From: Actinophytocola oryzae
GTDB taxonomy: Bacteria; Actinomycetota; Actinomycetes; Mycobacteriales; Pseudonocardiaceae
DNA: 64,000 nucleotides
Direction: 5' to 3'
Assembly: GCF_004364325.1 (NCBI RefSeq)
Contig: NZ_SOCP01000010.1
Span: 1 to 64,000 of the forward strand
Shown: positions 8,499-15,438 of the stretch, in pieces
Layout: the number at the start of each line of letters is the position of its first letter
Numbering within the stretch: the first letter of the stretch is position 1
Position numbers and translations under genes: made by a program
The notes under the pieces: model-generated
Told to the model about the DNA's origin: nothing
Databases searched by the model: none
Seen by the model: the letters and a program-made list of their open reading frames with translations, nothing else

Positions 8499-9045
8499 GC
8501 TGTCGTGCGGGCGGCAGGCGCTGCGGGTCGAAGAGCGCCTGCACCACCAGGCCGTGCGCGAACGCGGCCGCCGACACCGCGACGTCCTCCGCGTCGTCCG
8601 ACGCGGCCAGCTCCCCGCGCTCCTGCGCGTCCACCACGCACACCCGCAGCCGCTCCCGCCAGCGCACGTACCGCTCCCGCTGCGCACTCGACAGCGACGC
8701 GTCGCCGAGTGCCGCGTCCCAGAAGCTCACCCACACGCGGCTCATCGCCACGTTCTCCGGCGTCGTCGGCAGGACGTTCACCAGCGCGACCCGCAACGCC
8801 GCGAGGCCCGGCGCCTCCGCACGCAGCATGGGCCGCGAGTCCGTCCGGTCCGCCGCGACCGAGTGCGCGTACCTGACCAGCTCGTCCTTGCCGGTGAAGT
8901 AGTGCGTCAGCATGCCGGTGGACGCGTCGAGCTCTGCCGCCACCGCGCGCATCGTGAGGCCGCCGAAGCCCTCGGCAGCCAGCACGCGCCACACGGCCGC
9001 CGCGACGTCCGCGCGCCGTGCCTCGTGGTCACCCTTCGCAGGCAT
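8455..9045 (-). CDS. TetR-family regulator
   Basis: A 196-residue TetR-type repressor. The N-terminal helix-turn-helix is typical (AAVWRVLAAEGFGGLTMRAV, then ELDASTGMLTHYFTGKDELV), followed by an all-helical ligand-binding domain with a BetI-like profile. Start ATG at 9045 gives MPAKGDHEARRADV; another ATG at 9060 is possible. It is divergent from the GNAT acetyltransferase gene, with an AT-rich imperfect palindrome between them, so it probably represses itself and that gene. Confidence 0.9.
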   Translation of the reverse strand: MPAKGDHEARRADVAAAVWRVLAAEGFGGLTMRAVAAELDASTGMLTHYFTGKDELVRYAHSVAADRTDSRPMLRAEAPGLAALRVALVNVLPTTPENVAMSRVWVSFWDAALGDASLSSAQRERYVRWRERLRVCVVDAQERGELAASDDAEDVAVSAAAFAHGLVVQALFDPQRLPPARQLSLVDDFLAGLRGR

Positions 9046-9054
9046 GCTGGTAGG

Positions 9055-9077
9055 GTACATAACAAACGTTTTGTACG
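9055..9077. promoter_or_regulatory. Candidate TetR operator
   Basis: An imperfect palindrome centred at 9067/9068 lies between the divergent TetR and GNAT genes: GTAC at 9055-9058 and 9073-9076 flank a core AAACGTTT (9064-9071). It is an island of A/T in GC-rich DNA and ends at the GNAT ribosome binding site (GGAGG, 9077-9081). Confidence 0.5.
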
Positions 9078-9088
9078 GAGGTCGACCC

Positions 9089-9637
9089 ATGCTGTCACTG
9101 CGGCTCACCGACGACGCGGAGCTTCGCGCGCTGGAACCGTGGCACGCGGACGAGTTCGCCAGGCACGTGGCGGCCGCCGAGGAGCACCTCGGCGAGTGGC
9201 TGCCCTGGGGCCGCACCGCGAACACCCCCATCGGTGCGGCGGCGCTGCTCCAGCGCTACGCCGACCAGCAGGCGCGGGGCGAGGGCCGCATCTTCGGCAT
9301 CTGGGTCGACGGCAAGCTCTCCGGCGGCACCCTGTTCCGCGTCTGGGACAAGGTCAACGACCTGTGCGAGGTCGGCGTGTGGCTCGCGCCGGAGGTCACC
9401 GGCCGCGGCCTCATCACCAGGGCGGTCACCGAGATGCTCGACTGGGCGATCCACGTGCGTGGCATGCACCGCGTCGAGTGGCGCTGCTCCTCGGCCAACG
9501 AGCCGAGCCGACGGGCCGCCCAGCGCCTCGGCATGACGCTGGAGGGGACCCTGCGGCAGGCGTTCTGCCTCAACGACAAGCGGCACGACGTCGAGGTGTG
9601 GTCGGTCCTCGCGACGGAATGGCCTACGACGCGGTGA
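9089..9637 (+). CDS. GNAT acetyltransferase, RimL/RimJ-like
   Basis: A 182-residue GNAT N-acetyltransferase of the ribosomal-protein-serine acetyltransferase type. Visible landmarks are the N-terminal LRLTDDAELRALEPWHADEF, the strand-4 region CEVGVWLAPEVTGRGLITRA (acetyl-CoA pyrophosphate loop with the Q/R-x-x-G-x-A-like pattern VTGRGL), and the C-terminal HRVEWRCSSANEPSRRAAQRL. The substrate may be a ribosomal protein N-terminus or a small amine. Start ATG at 9089 is supported by GGAGG at 9077-9081. It is likely repressed by the divergent TetR protein. Its 3' end overlaps the convergent HxlR gene by 14 bases. Confidence 0.88.
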   Translation: MLSLRLTDDAELRALEPWHADEFARHVAAAEEHLGEWLPWGRTANTPIGAAALLQRYADQQARGEGRIFGIWVDGKLSGGTLFRVWDKVNDLCEVGVWLAPEVTGRGLITRAVTEMLDWAIHVRGMHRVEWRCSSANEPSRRAAQRLGMTLEGTLRQAFCLNDKRHDVEVWSVLATEWPTTR

Positions 9638-10010
9638 CGCGCTCGTCGTAGGCGTGGCGCGCGTCCACGATCGCGCCGCGGTGGTGCTCGGCCCACTCGG
9701 TCAGCGTCAGGAACGCCGTGCGCAGCTCGCGGGCCATCGGGGTCAGCTCGTACTCGACACGCGGCGGCACCGTCGGGAACACCGTTCGGGTCATCAGCCC
9801 GTCGCGCTCGAGGTTGCGCAGCGTCAGTGTCAGCATGCGCCTGCTGACACTGGGAATCGCGCGTTCCAGCTCGGTGAAGCGGATCGGCCCACGCGTGGCG
9901 GCGACCATCACGAGGATGCTCCACTTGCCGGCCACCCGGTCGAGCACCTCCTGCACCGGACACGCCTCTGCCTCTACCTCGGCGGACACATCGGTGTTAC
10001 TCCGGGACAT
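9624..10010 (-). CDS. HxlR-family transcriptional regulator
   Basis: A 128-residue winged-helix regulator with the HxlR signature CPVQEVLDRVAGKWSILVM (the cysteine near residue 17 is a candidate redox sensor), then RFTELERAIPSVSRRMLTLT and a C-terminal PRVEYELTPMARELRTAF. Start ATG at 10010 has a strong AGGAGG eight bases upstream. It is divergent from the transporter gene at 10093, which is its likely target. The transporter reading frame is broken, so the regulator may now control only itself. Confidence 0.92.
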   Translation of the reverse strand: MSRSNTDVSAEVEAEACPVQEVLDRVAGKWSILVMVAATRGPIRFTELERAIPSVSRRMLTLTLRNLERDGLMTRTVFPTVPPRVEYELTPMARELRTAFLTLTEWAEHHRGAIVDARHAYDERVTAS

Positions 10011-10092
10011 AGAAGTGCCTCCTTCCGTCGACAGCAATAGTCACAGATCATTTCTCCTGTTACAAGTGGTGCACCTTTGGAGGCGCAGGGGA

Positions 10093-11299
10093 ATGTCTCG
10101 GTGGTATGCGTTGGCCGTGTTGAGCGCCGGCACACTGATGATCGTCGTCGACCAGACCGTCGTCAGCGTCGCCCTGCCTGCGATACGCGCTGACCTGGGC
10201 TTTTCCGGGACGGGCCTGGCCTGGGTGGTGAACGCGTACGTGATCCCCTTCGGGGGCCTGCTGTTGCCGGCGGGCCGCCTCGGTGATCTGTTGGGCCGCA
10301 GGAGGATGTTCGTCGCGGGCATGGCCGTGTTCACGGTGGCGTCACTGCTGTGCGGGCTCGCGCCGACGGCCGGTCTCCTGGTGGCCGCGCGCTTCCTGCA
10401 GGGCGTCAGCGGCGCGATGGTGTCCGGCGTCGCACTGGGCATGGTCGTCGCGCTGTTCCCCGTGCCCGCCGAGCGCGCGAAGGCACTCGGCGGGCACAGC
10501 TTCGTGCAGGCGTCCGGCGGCTCGATCGGCTCGCTGCTCGGTGGGGTGATCACCCAGACGGTGTCGTGGCCGTGGATCTTCTACCTGAACCTGCCCATCG
10601 GCGTCGTGGCCCTGTTCTTCGCGCTGCGCCTGACGGCCGACCGAGGAGTGGCCCGCGGGCGTGGCCGCGGTGGCGCTGCTGGGCGCGTTCGTCCTGCGGG
10701 AGTCGCGGACGACCGCACCACTGCTGCCCCTGCCGGTGGTCCGCCGCGTGGCCGGGGTGAACGCCGTGCTGGCACTGCTGGCCGCGGCCATGTTCGCGTT
10801 CCTTTTCTTCGTGGTGCTGTACCTGGTGTCCGTCGGGTACTCCCCGCTGGAGACGGGCCTGGCGATGGTGCCGACCGCGGTCTCGATCGGCGCCGTGTCA
10901 CTGCTGCTGTCCGCCCGCCTCAACACGAGGTTCGGCGAACGCCCTGTCCTGCTGGCCGGGCTGGGTCTGATCGTGTCAGCGCTGGTGGTGATCGCCGCCG
11001 CGCCGCCCGCATGGGTCGTCCCGGCCACGGTCGTGCTCGGTGTCGGCTTCGGGGCGGCGATGCCTGCGCTGATGGCGCTCGGCATGTCCACCGCGACGGA
11101 GGCGGACGCCGGACTGCTCTCCGGTGTCCTCAACACCAGCCAGCAGCTCGGTGGCGCGCTGGGTCTCGCGGTGCTGGTCGCGGTGACGACCGGCTATGCA
11201 CAGGCCTTCGCCCTGGCGGGGGCACTCGTGGCAGGCGCGGCGGTCACCACCGCGTTGGTGTTGCGCGGGAGCAGGTCGCTCATCAATTATCGATCGTGA
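10093..11299 (+). pseudogene. MFS multidrug exporter (DHA2-like), internally deleted and frameshifted
   Basis: The 5' part (10093 to about 10650) encodes six membrane helices of a DHA2/EmrB-type exporter, with the classic motif GRLGDLLGRRRMFVAG and the helix-5 region LGGHSFVQASGGSIGSLLGG. The frame then runs into arginine/glycine-rich nonsense. The 3' part (from about 10643 to the stop at 11297-11299) is in the +1 frame and resumes with EEWPAGVAAVALLGAFVLRE, a sequence that normally follows transmembrane helix 8. About 45-60 residues, including roughly helices 7 and 8, are missing at the join. I infer a deletion whose length is not a multiple of three, or an assembly error. A functional single protein is unlikely without frameshifting. 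The divergent HxlR gene is the probable former regulator. Confidence 0.75.
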
Positions 11300-11396
11300 G
11301 AGCGCGTCGATCCCCGGGACTTGACCAGGTGGTGAATTACGTTCAAGCTGTCTCGCGCTCGGGGTCCCTGTTCCAGGTGAAGGACGATAAAGACTT

Positions 11397-12740
11397 ATGG
11401 CGCTGCCCAAGTTTCCCGAAGGATTTCTCTGGGGTGTGTCGAGCTCGGCCTACCAGGTGGAGGGGGCGGCGGACGAGGACGGACGCGGACCGTCCACCTG
11501 GGACACTTTCGCGGCCGGCTCCGGCAAGGTGCTCGGCGGGGACACCGGGAAGACGGCCACCGACCACTACCACCGCTATCGCGAGGACGTCGGGCTCATG
11601 CGGGAGCTGGGTGTCGACTCCTACCGATTCTCCGTCGCGTGGCCCCGGGTCCTGCCGGAGGGGCACGGCGAGGTCAACAAGGCGGGGCTCGACTTCTACG
11701 ACCGGCTCGTCGACGAGCTGTGCGCGAACGGCATCGCGCCGGCCGTGACGCTCTTCCACTGGGACACGCCGCAGCGGATCGAGGACGCGGGCGGCTGGCT
11801 CGAACGCGACACCGCCTACCGGTTCGCAGACTACGCGGCGATCGTCGGCGAGCGGCTCGCGGACCGGGTGGCGATGTGGATGCCGCTCAACGAGCCCATG
11901 GTCGTGACGATCTTCGGGCACGCGGTCGGGGTGCACGCGCCGGGCCTCGAACTGCTGTTCGAGGCGCTTCCGGTGGCCCACCACCAGCTGCTCGCCCACG
12001 GTCTCGCGACCACCGCGCTGCGGGCGGTGGGCGCGTCCAACATCGGCATCGCCAACCACCACGTGCCCGTCTGGCCCGCGTCGGACAAACCGGGTGACCG
12101 CAGTGCCGCGACCCTCTACGACGGGCTCGTCAACGAGCTGTTCGCCGCGCCGATCCTCGCGGGCCGGTACCCGACGGGTGAGCTGGCCGCCGCCATGCCG
12201 GGTCCCGTCGCCGAGGACCTGAAGATCATCTCGACGCCACTCGACTGGTACGGCGTCAACTACTACATGCCCAGCCTGGTCGCCGCGCCCAGCGCGTCGT
12301 CGGCGCCGACGATGATCGACCGCCTCGAGATGCCTGCCGGGCTGCCGTTCGACTTCCCCGTGGTCGAGGGCTACCCCATGACCGACTTCGGCTGGCCGGT
12401 CGTCCCGGAGGGCCTGCACGAAGTGCTGCGCATGCTCGTCGACCGGTACCCGGACATGCCGCCGATCTACATCACCGAGGGCGGCTGCTCCTACGACGAC
12501 GAGCGGCACGACGACCGGCGCGTCGAGTACCTCGACGGTCACCTGCGGGCACTGCACAGGGCCGTCGAGGACGACATCGACGTGCGCGGCTACTTCGTGT
12601 GGTCCATTGTGGACAACTTCGAGTGGGCGGCGGGCTACTCGCAGCGCTTCGGCCTGGTGCACGTCGACTACGACACGCTCGACCGCACCCCGAAGGACTC
12701 GTTCTACTGGTACCGCGACATGATCAGGGCGCAGCGGTGA
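11397..12740 (+). CDS. Family GH1 beta-glucosidase
   Basis: A 447-residue glycoside hydrolase family 1 enzyme of normal length, with no signal peptide, so it acts in the cytoplasm on imported beta-glucosides such as cellobiose. Landmarks are the N-terminal FLWGVSSSAYQVEGAADEDG, the acid/base glutamate E166 in PLNEPMV, and the nucleophile E361 in YITEGGCSYDD. The family usually reads TENG at the nucleophile; here the residue after Glu is Gly. The aglycone-side VWSIVDNFEWAAGYSQRFGL is intact. The next gene, an MFS porter, starts within its stop codon (GTGA overlap), giving an uptake-plus-hydrolysis operon. No LacI-type regulator is adjacent. Confidence 0.94.
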   Translation: MALPKFPEGFLWGVSSSAYQVEGAADEDGRGPSTWDTFAAGSGKVLGGDTGKTATDHYHRYREDVGLMRELGVDSYRFSVAWPRVLPEGHGEVNKAGLDFYDRLVDELCANGIAPAVTLFHWDTPQRIEDAGGWLERDTAYRFADYAAIVGERLADRVAMWMPLNEPMVVTIFGHAVGVHAPGLELLFEALPVAHHQLLAHGLATTALRAVGASNIGIANHHVPVWPASDKPGDRSAATLYDGLVNELFAAPILAGRYPTGELAAAMPGPVAEDLKIISTPLDWYGVNYYMPSLVAAPSASSAPTMIDRLEMPAGLPFDFPVVEGYPMTDFGWPVVPEGLHEVLRMLVDRYPDMPPIYITEGGCSYDDERHDDRRVEYLDGHLRALHRAVEDDIDVRGYFVWSIVDNFEWAAGYSQRFGLVHVDYDTLDRTPKDSFYWYRDMIRAQR

Positions 12741-13954
12741 CCCAGGTCGTCACCGAGCCGACCACGCCGGTACCCGCGCGCTGGACCGGTTTCCTCGCGC
12801 TCGCGACCCTCGGGTTGTTCACGGCGTTCTACGGACCCATCCAGGTACTGCTGGCCGAGCAGGCGAAGGCGCTGGCACCGGACGACAAGGAGATCGTGCT
12901 CGGGCTCGTCTCCGGTCTCGGCGCCGCGTTCTCCGTGGTGGCGAACCCGTTGTTCGGCGCGATCTCCGACCGCACGACGTGGCGTGCGGGCAGGCGGAAG
13001 CCGTGGACGGTCATCGGCATGCTCGGCGCCGTCGCGAGCCTCGCGCTCCTGTCCGGGGCGCCGACCGTGCTGGTCATGATCATCGGCTGGTGCGCGGCGC
13101 AGTTCACGCTCAACGCCATGCAGGCCGCCATGTTCGCGGCGGTGCCGGACGAGGTGCCGCACCGGCAGCGCGGCATGGTCGGCGGCTGGCTCGGCGTCGG
13201 TCAGACGCTCGGCATCGTGGTCGGCTCGCTGCTCGCCGCCGAGACCGGCGGTATCGCGGCCGGATACCTCGTGTGCGCGGGGTTCCTGGTCGTCGCGACG
13301 ATCCCGCACCTGCTGCTGCGCAGGAACACCGTGACCGAGATCGTCGAGCGGCCGCGTCTGTCCGTCAAGGACTTCTGGATCAGCCCGAGGCAGCACCCCG
13401 ACTTCGGGTGGGCGTGGCTGACGCGGGCCCTGCTGAACCTGAGCAACGCGATCGCGATCGTGTACCTGCTGTACTACCTGCAGGACGTCGTGGGTTACCC
13501 CGAGCCCGACAGCGGCGTGTTCATCCTGACCGCCGTGTACGCGGTGACGCTGTTGTTGACCGTGGTCGCGGGCGGTGTGTGGTCGGACCGCACGTCACGC
13601 AGGCGCGTCTTCGTGTGCTGGGCCGGGATCGTGATGTCGCTGGCCTCGCTGCTGCTGGGGTTCTGGCCGACGTGGACCGGTGCGATCACGGCCGCGGCCG
13701 TGCTGGGACTGGGTTTCGGCGTGTACCTGTCGGTGGACTTCGCGTTGATGACCGAGGTCCTGCCCGCGGCGGGCGACCGGGGCAAGGACCTCGGCGTGAT
13801 CAACGTCGCGAACTCGCTGCCGCAGGTGATCGCCCCGGCACTGGCCGCGCCGATCGTCACGTACCTGGGCGGCTATCCGGTCCTCTACGTACTGTCCGCG
13901 GTCGTCGGTGTCGTTGGCTCCGTCCTGGTGTTCCGGATCCGTTCCGTGGACTAG
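12737..13954 (+). CDS. MFS sugar transporter (SLC45/GPH-like)
   Basis: A 405-residue, 12-helix major facilitator protein. The motif after helix 2 (GAISDRTTWRAGRRKPW) and its counterpart in the second half (GGVWSDRTSRRRVFV) match sugar porters of the sucrose/glycoside type. It starts at GTG 12737, overlapping the beta-glucosidase stop by four bases, so the two proteins are translationally coupled. I infer that it imports the glycoside which the enzyme then hydrolyses. Confidence 0.87.
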   Translation: MTQVVTEPTTPVPARWTGFLALATLGLFTAFYGPIQVLLAEQAKALAPDDKEIVLGLVSGLGAAFSVVANPLFGAISDRTTWRAGRRKPWTVIGMLGAVASLALLSGAPTVLVMIIGWCAAQFTLNAMQAAMFAAVPDEVPHRQRGMVGGWLGVGQTLGIVVGSLLAAETGGIAAGYLVCAGFLVVATIPHLLLRRNTVTEIVERPRLSVKDFWISPRQHPDFGWAWLTRALLNLSNAIAIVYLLYYLQDVVGYPEPDSGVFILTAVYAVTLLLTVVAGGVWSDRTSRRRVFVCWAGIVMSLASLLLGFWPTWTGAITAAAVLGLGFGVYLSVDFALMTEVLPAAGDRGKDLGVINVANSLPQVIAPALAAPIVTYLGGYPVLYVLSAVVGVVGSVLVFRIRSVD

Positions 13955-13980
13955 TGCTACCGTTGGTGGCGGCGAAAGCC

Positions 13981-14020
13981 CCGGACGAGCGCGTCGTACC
14001 CGGTCATGCGAAGACGACGC
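13981..14020 (+). ncRNA. Guanidine-III riboswitch (mini/ykkC-III class)
   Basis: The 40 bases match the known guanidine-III aptamer almost position by position: CCGGACGAG at the 5' end (13981-13989), CGTACCCGGTC in the centre (13996-14006) and AAGACG near the 3' end. Two helices can form as in the known pseudoknot: CCGG (13981-13984) with CCGG (14000-14003), and GCGTCGT (13991-13997) with ACGACGC (14014-14020). The second helix differs in sequence from the reference I remember but keeps its pairing. It lies 34 bases before the start of a SugE/Gdx gene, the expected target. Because the pseudoknot lies close to the ribosome binding site (GGAGG at about 14042-14046), control of translation by guanidinium is likely. 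Confidence 0.93.
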
Positions 14021-14053
14021 AGTGGTGTGGTCACATTGCTGCGGAGGTTCGTC

Positions 14054-14368
14054 ATGGCGTGGCTCGCGCTTGTCGTGTCCGGTCTGTTCGAGACGGTATG
14101 GGCTGCGGCGCTCGGGGTGTCGCGCGGGTTGTCGAAACCCCTGCCCAGCGTCATCTTCGGGGTCGCACTCGTGATCAGCATGGCCGGACTCGGCTACGCG
14201 CTGCGGAGTGTGCCGGTCGGCACGGGATATGCCGTGTGGGTCGGCGTCGGTGCGGTCGGCACGGCCGCCTACGGCATGGCGGTACTGGGTGATCCGGCCA
14301 CCGCGGGCCGGATCACGTGCCTCGTGCTGATCGTCGCGGGCGTGGCGGGACTCAAGGTCCTCCACTGA
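14054..14368 (+). CDS. gdx: SugE/Gdx guanidinium exporter (small multidrug resistance family)
   Basis: A 104-residue SMR protein with four membrane helices. It begins MAWLALVVSGLFETVWAAAL, with the essential glutamate E13 in the first helix. The Gdx-type features follow: LPLGT-like VPVGTGYAVWVGVGAVGT and a C-terminal LVLIVAGVAGLKVLH. These separate it from EmrE/QacE drug pumps and match proton-coupled guanidinium exporters that act as antiparallel dimers in the cytoplasmic membrane. Start ATG at 14054 is supported by GGAGG about seven bases upstream. The guanidine-III riboswitch in its leader strongly supports guanidinium export as its job. Confidence 0.94.
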   Translation: MAWLALVVSGLFETVWAAALGVSRGLSKPLPSVIFGVALVISMAGLGYALRSVPVGTGYAVWVGVGAVGTAAYGMAVLGDPATAGRITCLVLIVAGVAGLKVLH

Positions 14369-14484
14369 CCCCGCACCGGGACCACACCCTGAGACACGTC
14401 TCAGGGTCGAACCAGGGAGATCGCCGGATTCCGAACCGCGTGCCGGCCAGCAGACTCCGTGGCAGGGAGAAAAGGAGCGGGTAC

Positions 14485-14757
14485 ATGGAGATCACCGGGC
14501 TCGTCACGGCCATAGTGTTCGGCGCGATCATCGGGGGTTTGGGGCGAGCGATCGTGCCGGGGCGGCACGAGATGTCACTGCTGGTGACCATTCTGGTCGG
14601 CATAGTGGCGGCGGTGGCAGGCACGGGGGTTGCCGAGCTGATCGGCGTCGCGGACACCAGTGGCATCGACTGGACCGAGCTGGCGCTCCAAGTGATCTTC
14701 GCGGGCGGGGCCGTCTCGTTGCTGAGTGGCGTGCGACAGCGCACCAACGCGAAGTAA
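14485..14757 (+). CDS. GlsB/YeaQ/YmgE-type small membrane protein
   Basis: A 90-residue protein with three predicted membrane helices (about 3-22, 30-52 and 66-82) and the family pattern GAIIGGLGRAIVPGRHEMSLLVTILVGIVAA. Homologues are described as stress-response 'transglycosylase-associated' membrane proteins; no enzymatic activity is established. Start ATG at 14485 has AAGGAG upstream. It lies 97 bases before the YqiJ-like gene on the same strand and may be the first gene of that membrane-associated group. Confidence 0.85.
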   Translation: MEITGLVTAIVFGAIIGGLGRAIVPGRHEMSLLVTILVGIVAAVAGTGVAELIGVADTSGIDWTELALQVIFAGGAVSLLSGVRQRTNAK

Positions 14758-14854
14758 GCACGCAATTTGGTCAGTTTCGCCCGTAAGTGCCCCTTCTACC
14801 TGGGTATAGTCCCCGCAACCGGGGGAAATGCCGAGGTGGGAGGGGCATACGCGC

Positions 14855-15427
14855 ATGGGCGACTTCGTTGGTGCCGCGCTCTCCTATCCCGCCGTCATCC
14901 TCACCGCCCTGCTCGTGGTGGTCGTTCTCTACTGGCTGCTCGTCCTGGTCGGCACGCTCGACGTCGAGCTCGGTGACGCCGACGTCGACCTCGGGTTCGG
15001 ACTCGGCGGTGTGCCGGTCACGGTCACCGTGTCGATACTGACCGTCGTCGCCTGGTTCGTCGGGCTCACCGGCACCGTGCTGATCGACGGCCTCGGTTCG
15101 CCACTCGACGTGATCATGGGCATGTTCGTGCTCCTGGTCGCGGTCGCCGCCGGGCTCGTCGCGGCCCGGCTCGCCGCCCCGCCGCTGCGCAGGCTCTACG
15201 TCCCCGGTGGGGAGGCCTCCCGGGGCGACTTCGTCGGCCGCGTGTGCGTGATCCGCACCGGCCGGGTCACCGGTGACTTCGGGCAGGCCGAGGTGGCCGC
15301 CGCCGACGGCTCGTCCGCGATCGTCCAGGTGCGGCAGACCGGCGAGCACGAGCTGGCCAACGGACACCGCGCACTGATCTTCGACTACGACATCGACGGC
15401 GAGTTCTTCTGGGTCGCGCCCGCCTGA
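14855..15427 (+). CDS. YqiJ-like (DUF1449/NfeD-related) membrane protein
   Basis: About 190 residues. Residues 1-30, 52-75 and 85-110 are membrane helices. After them comes a soluble beta-rich domain (about 125-190) with FVGRVCVIRTGRVTGDFGQA and the terminal DIDGEFFWVAP, fitting the OB-fold of NfeD/YqiJ proteins that partner flotillins. ATG at 14855 is preferred; an ATG at 14828 would add nine residues. The flotillin gene follows after 11 bases, the conserved YqiJ-YqiK arrangement. I infer that it anchors or organises the flotillin in the cytoplasmic membrane. Confidence 0.8.
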   Translation: MGDFVGAALSYPAVILTALLVVVVLYWLLVLVGTLDVELGDADVDLGFGLGGVPVTVTVSILTVVAWFVGLTGTVLIDGLGSPLDVIMGMFVLLVAVAAGLVAARLAAPPLRRLYVPGGEASRGDFVGRVCVIRTGRVTGDFGQAEVAAADGSSAIVQVRQTGEHELANGHRALIFDYDIDGEFFWVAPA

Positions 15428-15438
15428 AGGGGAAAACA

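Noticed and set aside
5976..8687. 903-codon open frame on the minus strand
   Set aside because: Only its last 141 codons, the MerR protein, are protein-like. The rest is antisense to the flavoprotein and HAD genes or a shifted frame of the LysR gene.
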